DNA of 64,000 nucleotides. It comes from Spirochaetota bacterium. Lineage in GTDB: Bacteria; Spirochaetota; UBA4802; UBA5550. Below are positions 25,545 to 35,571 of the stretch, in pieces. Location: the NCBI GenBank assembly GCA_017999915.1, contig JAGNKX010000001.1, forward strand, positions 901,323 to 965,322, written 5' to 3'. Within the stretch, counting starts at the first letter, position 1, and the number at the start of each line of letters is the position of its first letter. The translations under genes were made by a program, and so were the position numbers. The notes under the pieces are model-generated. The model saw only the letters and a program-made list of their open reading frames with translations. It ran no database searches and was not told the DNA's origin.

Positions 25545-28500
25545 ATGCAAAGTTTAGGAATCAATATCGGCTCATCGAGCATCAAGGCGGTGCTCCTGGA
25601 GGACAAGAAGGTCCTCTGGAAAACATACGTGGCCCATGAGGGCAATTTTCTCGAGACCCTGAAAACGATACTTGTCGAGAACAGCGTTTCTCCCGGCGTG
25701 CCATCCCTGGTGACCGGGACGGAAGGCCGCTATCTGATCAACACGAACAACGTACTCGAATCGATCTGCATCGAAGAGGCCCTGTCACAGCTCAACCTGA
25801 ATGTCAACGCCGTGGTTTCCCTGGGCGGCGAGAATTTCGTCGTGTACACGATCGATGAAAATGGAAGGATCATCACCAGTTTCGCCGGGAACAAGTGCGC
25901 CTCCGGGACCGGCGAATTCTTCAAGCAGCAGCTCGGGCGCATGGACCTGCGCCTCCACGACGTGGCGACCGTGCCCGATACGGCCAAGGTGTGCCACATG
26001 TCGTCGCGCTGCTCCGTGTTCATGAAGAGCGATTGCACCCACAAGCTGAACAAGGGCGAGGCCACCAAGGCCGATATCGTCCTGTCCCTCACCGATGTCA
26101 TGGCGACCAAGGTGGTCGATTTCCTCAAGCGGGCGCGCATCAATTCCGGAAAGGTGCTCCTTGCCGGCGGCGTCACCCGGAACAAGTATATCATCCAGTT
26201 CGTTAAGGACAAGATGCCCGGCATCGAGATCATCGTTCCGGAAGAGGCCCCCTATTTCGAGGCCTTCGGCGCGGCCCATCTGGCCCGGAATTCCGGGAGC
26301 CCCTTCCCCGGCATCGGCAATCTCTTCAAGCCCCAGCAGATCGAGTTTGCCCGCTACAAGAGCCTCACGACGGTGGAGGGGAGGGTGCATTACCTGAAAT
26401 CCCGGCGCGGCGCGGCGAAGCCGGGAGGCGAGTATATCCTCGGCGTGGACGGCGGCTCCACCACCACCAAGGTGGCCCTTATTGACATTGAAACGGACGA
26501 GATCGTCGCGTCCCATTACGGCCGCACCCACGGCGACCCGGTCAATGCCCTGAAGGAGTGCCTGACCGAGGTCAAGAAACAGCTTAACGAACAGATCGGC
26601 GACGCGAAGATCAACATCACCCTCGCCTCCACGACGGGATCGTCGCGGGAGATCCTGGGCGTGTTCCTCGAGACGCCGGCCGTATATAATGAAATCATCG
26701 CCCATGCGGTGGGCACGACCTATTTCAAGCCCGACATCGACACCATCTTTGAGATCGGGGGGCAGGACGCGAAATACGCCCTGCTCAAGAACAAGGTCCC
26801 CATAGACTACGCCATGAACGAGGCCTGCTCCGCCGGGACCGGCTCCTTCCTGGAGGAATCCGCCTCCGGGGACCTGAACATCACCAACGTCCGGGACATC
26901 GGCGACATCGCCGTGCAGGCCCAGGGCCCGCTGAAATTCGGGGAACAGTGCTCCGCCTTTATCAACTCCGATATCCGCAAGGCGATCCAGCTCGGGGCCT
27001 CGCGGGAGGACATCACCGCCGGCATCATCACCTCCATCGTGTCGAATTACCTGAACCGCGTCGTGGGGAACCGCACCATCGGGGACAACATCGTCCTCCA
27101 GGGGGGCGTGGCCCTGAACAAGGCGGTGCCCCTGGCCTTCGCCATGCTCATGAACAAGAACATCACCATTCCGCCCGACCCGGAGCTGCTCGGCTGCTTC
27201 GGCGTGGGGATCCTGGCAAAGCAGAAATTTCACGACGGCATCATAACCAAGGGCGCCTTTGAGATCGACGCGATCCTTAACACGAAGATCGTGTACGAGC
27301 GCGAGTTCCGCTGCAAGGCCTGCGACAACGACTGTCCGATCCGCGTGCTCAACGTGAACGGCCACAAGTACATGTTCGGCGGCCGGTGCAACAAGTACGC
27401 CAACATGAGGAAGAAGAAAAACATCGACGAATCAAAGGTCTTCAATTATATAGAGAAGCGGGAACAGCTCATGTTCCACGAATGCGCCCCGCCGAAGGAG
27501 GAATTCGTCAGGAAATATGATTTCGTCGTGGGCGTGCCCAAGGCCTTTTCCGTGTACACCCTGTGGCCGCTCTATGCATGGTTTTTCCACAGCCTCGGCA
27601 TAGAGGTGCGGCTGTCGGAGGACATTTCCCACGAGGGCGTGGCCCGCACCGAGGGGTCCTACTGCTTCCCGGCCGAAATAGCCCACGGCGCGGTCCAGGA
27701 CATCATCAATTCCGGCCTTGACTACATCTTCGTGCCCCATTTCAGGGACCTGGAGAGCTACGAGGAAAAGGTGCACGCCACCTTCTGCCCCATCACCCAG
27801 TCGCTCCCCTATTATATCAAGAAGGCCTTCCCGGAGATCGACGAGAAGAAGTTCCTCTCGCCCATTGTCAGCTTCAAGTTCGGCCTGGAAAAGGCCCTCG
27901 AGGAATTCATCAAGATGGGAGGAGAGATGGGCATCCCCGAGCGGGAGGTGCGGCGAGCCTTCGACATCGGCTGCGCCAGGCAGAAGGATTTCTGGGAACG
28001 CTACCACGCCATGGGCCGGGACGCCTATGAAAAGGCAAAGGCCGCGGAGCACCCGGTCATCGCCATCCTGGGAAGGCCCTACAACGCCTTCACCCGCGAC
28101 GCCAACATGGGCATTCCCCTGAAGTTCACCACCCGCGGCTACTCGGTCATCCCCTTTGACATGCTGCCCGTCGACGAGGCCCATATATTCGACAACATGT
28201 ACTGGTATTACGGCCAGCAGGACATGAGGGCGAGCGTGGTCCTGAAGGACCAGCCGAACATTTTCATCACGTATATAACCAATTTCTCCTGCGCCCCCGA
28301 TTCGTTCATGCTCCATTATGTGAAGTGGATCATGGGTACCAAGCCCTTCCTGGTGCTGGAGCTCGATTCCCACTCGGCGGACGCCGGGGTAGATACCAGG
28401 GTCGAGGCCTTCCTGGACATCATCGAGGGGTACCGCTCCAAGTTCGACCAGATACGGGAAGAGCGCTACGACAACGGGCTTCGCTTCATCAACAATGGCG

Positions 28501-29858
28501 TAGACCCGCTCCACCTCATGGACCTCAAGAACGACCGGAAGATCGATATCTTCGGGAACAAGAAGGTGAAGATGCTCCTCACGAGCATGGGACGGCTTTC
28601 CTCCGAGCTCCTGGCGGCGTCCCTGCGGGCTGCCAATATCACGGCCGAGGCCATGCCCCTCCCGGACGTTTATACCCTGCAGATGGCGCGAAACCACATG
28701 TCCGGCAAGGAGTGCCTCCCCTCGCAGCTGGTACTTGGGGCCGCACTCAAGTATTTCTCCTCAGAAAAATATCGGAAGGACGAGATATACCTGCTCTTCG
28801 TACCCACGACGACCGGCCCGTGCCGCACCGGGCAGTACTTCGTGTTCTACGAGAACCTGTTCAAGGACATGCGCCTCGAGAACGTGGTGGTGGTCACCCT
28901 CGATTCGGACAACTCCTACAACGAGCTGGGACCGCATTTCAGCAAGAGCGCCTGGTGGGGCCTCGTGGTGGCGGATTTCATGAAGGACATCGAGACGTCG
29001 CTCCGCACCTGCGCGGTGGACCCGGTCACGGCCATCGCCAAGTACGACGAGCTGTGGCAGGAACTCATCGACATCACCGAGACCGATATCGCGAAGGTGC
29101 TGCCCGCCCTCCGGCGCATCGCGGTCGAAATAGCCAAGATTCCGCTCAAGCGCAGGATCGAGGATACGCCGAAGGTCCTCATCGTGGGTGAAATATTCGT
29201 GCGCCGGGACGATTTTGCCGTGGACGAGATGATACGCATGTTCAGCAAGCGGGGCATCATCGCCAAGGTTTCCGGCATCACGGAATGGATCTACTACTGC
29301 GATTACACCAGGAAGCATGACATACAGAAGCGCCTGGGCCTCCTTCCCTGGTATAAGAAGCCGTTCTCCAGGGTTTTCCGCGACCTCGTGGCGTGGAAGA
29401 TAGAGGAGAAATACAAGCATAGCGTCGAAAAGAGGGTGAAGAAGGCCCTCGAGGTGACGAACCTGATACCGCGTACGCCCCATGACATGGAGCATATCAT
29501 GGGCAACGCGGAAAAGCACTTCGTCAGCGACGAGCTCTATTCCGAGATATCCATATCGAGCGGCGTCGCCTCCACGGCCATGATGGAGGACTTTTCCGGG
29601 ATCGTGAACATATCGCCCTTCGCCTGCCTCATCGGCCGGGTGATCGAGGGCCTCATTACCCCCTGGTCGCGGGAGCGGCGCTTCCCGGTCATTTCGGTCG
29701 AGATCGACGGGGACATCCTCCCGCCGGGCATCGTCAACAAGCTCGAGATTTTCATGCTCAACGTGCTCCGGTTCCGGTACAACCCGGCCATCTCGGAGCT
29801 GGTGGAGCGGGAAGGCGAGAAGGTGGTTTCCCTGGACAGGAAGATCATCAAGGCGTAA
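25545..29858 (+). CDS. acyl-CoA dehydratase activase, double-ATPase fusion (2-hydroxyglutaryl-CoA dehydratase activator type)
   Basis: A 1437-residue fusion of the BadF/BcrA/HgdC ATPase class. Such activases inject an electron, driven by ATP, into 2-hydroxyacyl-CoA dehydratases or related enzymes. Two ASKHA ATPase domains are visible: one at 1-255 (GINIGSSSIKAVLL, FAGNKCASGTGEF) and one at 300-565 (GVDGGSTTTKVALI, EIGGQDAKYA, EACSAGTGSFLEESA). The cysteines before SGTG and SAGTG are the usual ligands of the shared 4Fe-4S cluster. A Cys-rich linker (CKACDNDCPIR, GGRCNKY) comes next. A long DUF2229/HgdB-like region follows, with VGVPKAFSVYTLWPLYAWFF, EGSYCFPAEIAHG, CPITQSLPYYI and ILGRPYNAFTRDAN. 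GGGAGG before ATG 25545 fits. No separate dehydratase subunits are adjacent. Confidence 0.9.
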   Translation: MQSLGINIGSSSIKAVLLEDKKVLWKTYVAHEGNFLETLKTILVENSVSPGVPSLVTGTEGRYLINTNNVLESICIEEALSQLNLNVNAVVSLGGENFVVYTIDENGRIITSFAGNKCASGTGEFFKQQLGRMDLRLHDVATVPDTAKVCHMSSRCSVFMKSDCTHKLNKGEATKADIVLSLTDVMATKVVDFLKRARINSGKVLLAGGVTRNKYIIQFVKDKMPGIEIIVPEEAPYFEAFGAAHLARNSGSPFPGIGNLFKPQQIEFARYKSLTTVEGRVHYLKSRRGAAKPGGEYILGVDGGSTTTKVALIDIETDEIVASHYGRTHGDPVNALKECLTEVKKQLNEQIGDAKINITLASTTGSSREILGVFLETPAVYNEIIAHAVGTTYFKPDIDTIFEIGGQDAKYALLKNKVPIDYAMNEACSAGTGSFLEESASGDLNITNVRDIGDIAVQAQGPLKFGEQCSAFINSDIRKAIQLGASREDITAGIITSIVSNYLNRVVGNRTIGDNIVLQGGVALNKAVPLAFAMLMNKNITIPPDPELLGCFGVGILAKQKFHDGIITKGAFEIDAILNTKIVYEREFRCKACDNDCPIRVLNVNGHKYMFGGRCNKYANMRKKKNIDESKVFNYIEKREQLMFHECAPPKEEFVRKYDFVVGVPKAFSVYTLWPLYAWFFHSLGIEVRLSEDISHEGVARTEGSYCFPAEIAHGAVQDIINSGLDYIFVPHFRDLESYEEKVHATFCPITQSLPYYIKKAFPEIDEKKFLSPIVSFKFGLEKALEEFIKMGGEMGIPEREVRRAFDIGCARQKDFWERYHAMGRDAYEKAKAAEHPVIAILGRPYNAFTRDANMGIPLKFTTRGYSVIPFDMLPVDEAHIFDNMYWYYGQQDMRASVVLKDQPNIFITYITNFSCAPDSFMLHYVKWIMGTKPFLVLELDSHSADAGVDTRVEAFLDIIEGYRSKFDQIREERYDNGLRFINNGVDPLHLMDLKNDRKIDIFGNKKVKMLLTSMGRLSSELLAASLRAANITAEAMPLPDVYTLQMARNHMSGKECLPSQLVLGAALKYFSSEKYRKDEIYLLFVPTTTGPCRTGQYFVFYENLFKDMRLENVVVVTLDSDNSYNELGPHFSKSAWWGLVVADFMKDIETSLRTCAVDPVTAIAKYDELWQELIDITETDIAKVLPALRRIAVEIAKIPLKRRIEDTPKVLIVGEIFVRRDDFAVDEMIRMFSKRGIIAKVSGITEWIYYCDYTRKHDIQKRLGLLPWYKKPFSRVFRDLVAWKIEEKYKHSVEKRVKKALEVTNLIPRTPHDMEHIMGNAEKHFVSDELYSEISISSGVASTAMMEDFSGIVNISPFACLIGRVIEGLITPWSRERRFPVISVEIDGDILPPGIVNKLEIFMLNVLRFRYNPAISELVEREGEKVVSLDRKIIKA

Positions 29859-29862
29859 CGTA

Positions 29863-29893
29863 AAAGGCCGCGATTTTAATCGCGGCCTTTTTT
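29863..29893 (+). terminator. intrinsic terminator of the activase gene
   Basis: AAAGGCCGCGA (29863-29873) and TCGCGGCCTTT (29880-29890) form an 11-base perfect stem with a 6-base AT loop, running into a T6 tract. It lies five bases after the activase stop and looks like a textbook Rho-independent terminator. It may also serve the convergent FecR gene. Confidence 0.9.
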
Positions 29894-29922
29894 AGATTGA
29901 GTCATGAGTTTTGGATGTGCTC

Positions 29923-30942
29923 TTATATGCCGGATTTCTTCTCCTTGAACCGGGACTTTATATCATCCAGCTTGTTCTTGTACCGTCCCATGATTTTGTC
30001 GCGGGCCTTCAGGTAGTCCTCCCTGATTTTTTGCAGCGACGTGAGGTTCTTTCTCTGCTGATTGGCGACGATGCCCGATTTGCTCTCTATCGAGCGGTAC
30101 CGGTCGCTCACATCGCCGTCCTTCCCCCTGTACGATTCGGCAATGTCCTTCGCGGAGTGGTTGAGGGCTTCGTTCATCAGGATGTCGTCCTCTGTTCTTT
30201 CCGTGGCGCCGTTCAGCATGTCCCCGGCTTTTTCCAGCGATTCCTTGCTGTCCGCATTGTCAACGGCGCTCCGAACGCTTACAATGGCGTCCCCTGTTTC
30301 CTTGTTGCGATCGTCGAAGGACTTGAGATTGCTCTCGTATCGTTCGGAACGGGCCGCGGTATTTTTTTCAAAGTCACGGTCGTTCCTGTTTTTCCACTCC
30401 TCGGCGCTGCCTTTCGAGGGGGCAGGTTTCCCCCCCATGGGGGTTTCGGATTTTTCATTTTCCTTCACCGCGGCGGATCCCTTTGGGCTTATAATCTCCA
30501 CGGTGCCTTCCTTCACGTCGACGCGGGTGTCGCCGCCGGTGCTGACGGTGAGGGTATATTCCGTCCCCCGGACCGCGCAGACGATCGTCGGCGAATAGGA
30601 TTTGCTGGTGCCCTTGATGAGCTTCTTTATGCTTCCGGAGGCGGTCCCGGATATAAGGGAAACGCTGTCGGAACCGGAGATGTTCTTGCTGCCGATGGTG
30701 GCGCTGCTCGATTCGTTCAGCTTGATCTTGCCGCCGTCCCCGTACATGATTTCAAGATAGGAATTCTTTCCTGTTTTCAGGTAGTCCCCGGTCTGGAGTT
30801 TTTTCCCCACCGCCACGGGGGCCGGTTTCCCGCCGCGGGTCAGGGTTATGCTCCCGAGGAAGAACGATATTTCCACCGGATACAGGGCCGAGGGGAGTAG
30901 GAGGATAAGCGCTGCCTGGATGAACGCGAGTTTTTTGATCAT
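29923..30942 (-). CDS. exported FecR-domain protein
   Basis: A 339-residue periplasmic or surface protein. A signal peptide (MIKKLAFIQAALILLLPSAL) is followed by a FecR-type beta domain at about 20-150. The domain shows SFFLGSITLTRGGKPAPVAVG, LQTGDYLKTGKNSYLEIMYGD and VCAVRGTEYTLTV. The C-terminal half is charged and helical and probably forms coiled coil (EEWKNRNDRDFEKN, DYLKARDKIMGRYKNK). Unlike the sigma-regulating FecR, it lacks an N-terminal cytoplasmic segment, so a structural or envelope role is more likely. ATG 30942 has AAGGAG nine bases upstream; the upstream open frame to 30981 is disregarded. Such stand-alone FecR proteins are frequent in spirochaetes. Confidence 0.82.
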   Translation of the reverse strand: MIKKLAFIQAALILLLPSALYPVEISFFLGSITLTRGGKPAPVAVGKKLQTGDYLKTGKNSYLEIMYGDGGKIKLNESSSATIGSKNISGSDSVSLISGTASGSIKKLIKGTSKSYSPTIVCAVRGTEYTLTVSTGGDTRVDVKEGTVEIISPKGSAAVKENEKSETPMGGKPAPSKGSAEEWKNRNDRDFEKNTAARSERYESNLKSFDDRNKETGDAIVSVRSAVDNADSKESLEKAGDMLNGATERTEDDILMNEALNHSAKDIAESYRGKDGDVSDRYRSIESKSGIVANQQRKNLTSLQKIREDYLKARDKIMGRYKNKLDDIKSRFKEKKSGI

Positions 30943-31006
30943 GACGGTCCGCTCCTTGCTTTTTAAAGATACTACCATCAAGATAAAGGGGATGGCGTTT
31001 TAGTTC

Positions 31007-32068
31007 TTATTTTTTTACCATGCCGGCTATTATTTTCACGTCCTGCGATGAGTCCTTGTTGATGACCAGGATCTCGTTTCCGGCCTGGACTACGACGATA
31101 TTGGACAGGCCCACGACGCTGATACGGCTGTTTTCCGTGAACACGGAGCAGTTTTCCGAGTTGAGGAAGATCGCCATGTCCTTCTCCGGCGAGCGGTTCC
31201 TGCTTCCGTCTGGGGGCAGGATATCGTCGATGGATTTCCAGCTGCCCAGGTCGGTCCAGCCGAAATCGCCGGGGATGACGATGCGGTTTTCTGCCCGCTC
31301 CATGATGCCGAAGTCCACCGATATGGATTCAACGGCATCGAAAATCTTCTTTTTTATTTCCCAGGGTTTGCCGTCATTTGAGGCGATTTCCGCCGGGGTC
31401 AGTTCCGACAGGGGCTGGAACGCCGATATCTGGTCCGGAAGAAGCTTCCGGTACTGATCCAGAAGAACCGAGATCTTCCATACGAAGATGCCGCTGTTCC
31501 AGAAGTAATTCCCGGACTCGAAGTACTGGCGGGCGCGGTCGATATCGGGCTTTTCCACGAAGGTGTCGATGGGATAGATGGGGCCCGGACCGTCCATCGC
31601 CTTGATGTAGCCGTACCCCGTCTCCGGGTAGGTGGGCTTGATGCCGATGGTCACGAGCCTGCCCTGTTCGGCCTCGCGTATGCCTTCCCTGAGGATGCGG
31701 GTGAATTCATCGGTATTCTTGATATGATGGTCCGCCGGCAGGGAAATCATGATGGAATCGTCAAAGCGTTTCTTTATGTACAGGGCTGCGTAGAGGAGGG
31801 CCGCCGCCGTATTGCGGGGCCGCGGCTCGGACAGCACGGTGCCGCTGAGCTTGAATTTGCCGATTTCGTCCCTGGAGAGGTTTTCATGTTTTTTTGACGT
31901 GACTATGATGCAATGTTCAGGATCAAGAGGGAGCATGCGCTTTATAGTCTCTTCCAGGAGCGTCCCCGATCCTGAAAGATTATGAAACTGTTTCGGCTTT
32001 TCATCCCGCGAGAGAGGCCAGAGCCGTGTTCCGGCCCCGCCGGCAAGAATAACAGGTATTACCTTCAT
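31007..32068 (-). CDS. manC: mannose-1-phosphate guanylyltransferase
   Basis: Makes GDP-mannose from GTP and mannose 1-phosphate for surface polysaccharide. The 353-residue protein is the short form, without the phosphomannose isomerase domain of the bifunctional enzymes. It starts VIPVILAGGAGTRLWPLSRDEKPKQF, the nucleotide-binding signature with the catalytic Arg and Lys. SEPRPRNTAAALLYAAL, LPADHHI, PETGYGYI, FVEKPD and FWNSGIFVWK are all family blocks, and FGWTDLGSW closes the active site. A minus-strand TTGACA (32126-32131, reverse) about 60 bases upstream may be part of the promoter. Its other GDP-mannose partners are not here. Confidence 0.92.
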   Translation of the reverse strand: MKVIPVILAGGAGTRLWPLSRDEKPKQFHNLSGSGTLLEETIKRMLPLDPEHCIIVTSKKHENLSRDEIGKFKLSGTVLSEPRPRNTAAALLYAALYIKKRFDDSIMISLPADHHIKNTDEFTRILREGIREAEQGRLVTIGIKPTYPETGYGYIKAMDGPGPIYPIDTFVEKPDIDRARQYFESGNYFWNSGIFVWKISVLLDQYRKLLPDQISAFQPLSELTPAEIASNDGKPWEIKKKIFDAVESISVDFGIMERAENRIVIPGDFGWTDLGSWKSIDDILPPDGSRNRSPEKDMAIFLNSENCSVFTENSRISVVGLSNIVVVQAGNEILVINKDSSQDVKIIAGMVKK

Positions 32069-32289
32069 TGAATGTCCATTTCGATTTAATTTTCAACAAG
32101 AATATGTCGGTGCAACGGATTATTATGTCAACAATTATTCCTCAAAATCTTTTTGTGGCGCCCTGAACCATCGATACTATTGCTGAAAATTCCGGATCAT
32201 GGATCATGATCTTCGCCATCACGTTAAGGGTGTACAATTTATTGGCGTAAATGACGATAACAATAATAGAGGGGCATATCATTTTTTTA

Positions 32290-32319
32290 TTGCCGTGGCG
32301 GTATGATCCCGGCTATACT
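32290..32319 (+). promoter_or_regulatory. sigma-70-like promoter for the HEAT-repeat gene
   Basis: TTGCCG at 32290-32295 and TATACT at 32314-32319 are separated by 18 bases, about 65 bases upstream of the GTG at 32388. This is the best promoter match in the 319-base divergent gap 32069-32387, which otherwise holds only AT-rich sequence and the putative manC promoter. The match is by eye. Confidence 0.4.
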
Positions 32320-32387
32320 TTATATGTGCGTCAATGGAATCCATACAAATCCTGATAACAGGAAAGAAATGAGCGGGGATTAAACAC

Positions 32388-35300
32388 GTGGCTGAAGAAA
32401 AGAGTTTCTTGCAAACCATAAAGCTTGAGATCAGCAGAAGCTTTAAGCTGGTTCCCTACGAGCGCCTGGCATTCCACAAGGTCCTGGGCATATTGAAATC
32501 CGACATTGGACTGAGCATACTGTCCAAGGAGCTTGACAAGGGTCCGGAAATACGTTACAGCGCGTTGGCGACACTGGTCACCTCCGATAATCCCGCCGGG
32601 CTTCCTGTCCTTCTTTCGCAGCTTGAGAAAAATATTACCGATGAAGAGCGGATCATGGTCCTTGAGTACATCATGCGGCTGGGGGGCGCGGATAACATCA
32701 AGGATATCATTAATTTTTTAAAAAAGAAGCAGGACCTGGGATATTCCCCCGCCGTCGCCGCCACGGCCTTCGAGGCGCTAAAAACGATAGGAGTGGAAGC
32801 CGAGGAGGTGCTGAATTTCCTGGTATCGGTCATAAACACCGAGCGCGTCGATCCGCAGCTCAGGTCTCTGGCGATTGAATCCCTCTCGTCGTTCAAATCG
32901 ATAGCCCTTTTTGAAAAGATCCTGAAAAAGGGCGAAGACGTCTTTTGCTATTCCGCCTACAAGGCCATATACGGTCTCGCGGTCGATCTTGCCGACAAGG
33001 CCAGCAAGGTGAAAACAGAAGACGACCGGCTCTACACCTATTCTCCCGACAGCGAGGACAAGATCGTCCTTGATATCAGGGTCCTCCTTGGAAAGATGAC
33101 CCATGAGTTCGATACCTATTCCAATGAGACGAAAAACGCCTTTATCTGCGCCATGATAGCCTGCAACCACCGGGAATACCTGATCTATACCATGAAGGCC
33201 CTCACCTCCAATGACATAGAGCTGATCAGCATGGTCCTGTTTTCGCTTTATCATAACATCGATCGTCTCAGGGACCCGGACAAGCTTTTCAGAAACCTGA
33301 TCGCCATTTCAACCGAGATCGACAGGTTCAACGAGATGATCGTCGATATCTTCGTCAAATATTTCAACATGCCCGTGGATACGCGTCCCTTCAATCTTCT
33401 CAAGGACAAATTGTACAATTATATCGTCGTCACCCTGGAAACCTATTTCGAGAATTACCGGAAGTCCTTCATGATCACCGATGTCATAGAGAAGGGCCTT
33501 CCGGAAAGCTTCCAGCGGATCAGAAGGTTCATCCTGAGCCACTGCACGCCGGAGGTGAAAAAGGAGATCATCGCCTTCCTGACCAATGACGATCCCTCCC
33601 TGGTGAAGCATATCGTGTCCAGCCTCGCGAAGCGGATAAGCTATCTCGAGGGCGAAGGCGTGGAAGACCTGGCCCTGCTCATGGAGGTGATGCTGGAGAA
33701 GGACCGCAAGTCGCGGGAGAACTCCGCGTCGCGCCTCGAAGACCTGAATTTCGAGAAGCTGTATCTCCGGAACCGCATCATCAGGCTGTGCCGCGTCATC
33801 AGCCTCCTCCATATCGACGAGGCCTCCTCGGTGCTGGTGAACATTTACAATTACCTGAAGAAATACCCGGACCGCGATATCCTGGAGGCGACGGTCCTCA
33901 CCCTCTCCACCCTGAATTACTCCTACATGCTCGGTGAGATCGAGGTCATGATCACCACCGGCGCTCCCGAGGATCAGAAAAACGCGCTGGGGCTTCTCTC
34001 CCTCTTCACCGAACAGAGGTCCCTTAACATCATCCTGGAGCTCATGAAGAACAGGATAGCGGAGGATTCCGGCATCGTCGAATCGGCGATGACCATACTC
34101 CTCGACAGGGACATCACGGGCAACATCACGGCAAACCAGATATTCAAGAGCGTCATTGCAGGCAATCCGAGCGCGTCGATACGAAGCCTCGCCGTCCTCG
34201 GGATCGGCCAGTGCCGGTTCGACGGGGACATCGATTATCTGAACGACCTGTTCTACAAGATGGGGCAGGACAATTCCAAGGATGTCATCGTGCGGGCCAT
34301 CGCGATGATCGTCACCGACAGCCAGAGCTTCAACAAGCGCCAGCTCATGCGCTACCTGCAGGAGTACCTGAAGGACCCGGGTATCAAGGTGCGGATTTTC
34401 TCGTGCCTCCTGCTGGCCCAGCTGGGAAACAAGGACGCCCTCAGGTCGATCCGCGACATGCTGGTGATCAAGAACAAGGGGATCCAGCGGGATATTTTGG
34501 CGATACTGGGGGACCTGAAGTCGATCGAATTTTCCTTCTTCCTTCTCTCGCTGCTCAAGGAGGAGTACGGGATCTCGAAGGATATAATTCCCGTCATCGC
34601 GAAACTCTCTCTGGAGGAGATGAAGGAAATAGACGGATTCGTGGTGAACATCTTCCGCAAGTACGAGGCTCCCGTCATCGAGGGGATGCAGGTCCCGTCA
34701 CCGCAGGAGCCGGGACTCATATCCGTCGAGGGCCTGAAGAGGGAGCGGCTGACGATCCTCAACATGGTCCTGGCCGAGGGAAGCCTGACATCGCTGGCCG
34801 GGAGCATTCCCGATCTCATAAGCCTGAACCTCAGGATAAAGGCCTTCATCGCCTCCGCCATCAGCGACGGGGGAGGGACCATCACGAAGCTCTCGAACAG
34901 CAATATCGTCGCGTATTTTTCCAGCGCCAAGGCGGCGGCCGACTCGGCCATTAAGATCCAGAGAAATATCCTGGCCTTCAACTCATTGCGGGTCACGGAC
35001 AGGAACATCGACATGTACCTGCAGCTTGTGACGGATACCGTGAGCATTATCAACGATGAAATAATAGATTTTCCCCGCATGATGAGGGCTTTCACGAGTC
35101 TGCCCGTAAGGAACAAGACCGTCATAGACCACGCCACGATGGAGCTGATTTCGGACTCCTTCAGCGTGAGGGAAATCCCGCGGATGGTGCTCGCGATGAG
35201 CGGGATTCCCGTCACTAACTACGAGCTGATGAACCCGATAAACTTCGCCCAGCTTTCGGATCAAACCATCAAGAGGATCAAGGAAGAGGAAGAAAAGCGG

Positions 35301-35549
35301 AACCAGATGCAGCAGCAGATTCAGGCCGAGCTCAAGAGACTCAAGCAGGGGAGCCGGGCCCCGTCGTCTGCGGCGATCGCCCGGGGACTTGATAACCTGG
35401 GGGGACAGCTGCAGAACGAGCTCGACGAGATAGACCGGTACGTCCAGAAGCGCTCGACGGACCGGGAACTGATAAAGAACGTCCGTAAAATGCTCACCAA
35501 CGTGCATAACCTCTACAAGGTGGAGATATCACGGCTCATCATCGATTGA
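32388..35549 (+). CDS. large HEAT-repeat protein with a degenerate nucleotide-cyclase-like C-terminal domain
   Basis: A 1053-residue cytoplasmic protein with no signal or membrane segment. Residues about 1-770 are alpha-helical repeats of HEAT/armadillo type (units such as KGPEIRYSALATLVTSDNPAGLPVL, DPGIKVRIFSCLLLAQLGNKDAL). Residues about 785-960 resemble a class III adenylate/guanylate cyclase fold. The key stretch is ISDGGGTITKLSNSNIVAYF followed by AAADSAIKIQRNI, matching the usual GG-i-k-GD-v-la-F-A-A-iQ pattern. The metal aspartates are absent (the GD is SN), so it is probably a non-catalytic regulator. A charged coiled coil ends the protein. GTG 32388 has a GGGGAT nine bases upstream. 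The partner and ligand are unknown. Confidence 0.75.
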   Translation: MAEEKSFLQTIKLEISRSFKLVPYERLAFHKVLGILKSDIGLSILSKELDKGPEIRYSALATLVTSDNPAGLPVLLSQLEKNITDEERIMVLEYIMRLGGADNIKDIINFLKKKQDLGYSPAVAATAFEALKTIGVEAEEVLNFLVSVINTERVDPQLRSLAIESLSSFKSIALFEKILKKGEDVFCYSAYKAIYGLAVDLADKASKVKTEDDRLYTYSPDSEDKIVLDIRVLLGKMTHEFDTYSNETKNAFICAMIACNHREYLIYTMKALTSNDIELISMVLFSLYHNIDRLRDPDKLFRNLIAISTEIDRFNEMIVDIFVKYFNMPVDTRPFNLLKDKLYNYIVVTLETYFENYRKSFMITDVIEKGLPESFQRIRRFILSHCTPEVKKEIIAFLTNDDPSLVKHIVSSLAKRISYLEGEGVEDLALLMEVMLEKDRKSRENSASRLEDLNFEKLYLRNRIIRLCRVISLLHIDEASSVLVNIYNYLKKYPDRDILEATVLTLSTLNYSYMLGEIEVMITTGAPEDQKNALGLLSLFTEQRSLNIILELMKNRIAEDSGIVESAMTILLDRDITGNITANQIFKSVIAGNPSASIRSLAVLGIGQCRFDGDIDYLNDLFYKMGQDNSKDVIVRAIAMIVTDSQSFNKRQLMRYLQEYLKDPGIKVRIFSCLLLAQLGNKDALRSIRDMLVIKNKGIQRDILAILGDLKSIEFSFFLLSLLKEEYGISKDIIPVIAKLSLEEMKEIDGFVVNIFRKYEAPVIEGMQVPSPQEPGLISVEGLKRERLTILNMVLAEGSLTSLAGSIPDLISLNLRIKAFIASAISDGGGTITKLSNSNIVAYFSSAKAAADSAIKIQRNILAFNSLRVTDRNIDMYLQLVTDTVSIINDEIIDFPRMMRAFTSLPVRNKTVIDHATMELISDSFSVREIPRMVLAMSGIPVTNYELMNPINFAQLSDQTIKRIKEEEEKRNQMQQQIQAELKRLKQGSRAPSSAAIARGLDNLGGQLQNELDEIDRYVQKRSTDRELIKNVRKMLTNVHNLYKVEISRLIID

Positions 35550-35571
35550 TGCGCCCGCCTCCCCGATACGG

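Noticed and set aside
25785..28697. Long open frames antisense to the activase gene (526 and 421 codons)
   Set aside because: They mirror a strongly biased GC-rich coding strand, lack family-like sequence and contain Asp/His/Gly-rich shadows. The plus-strand protein is unmistakable.
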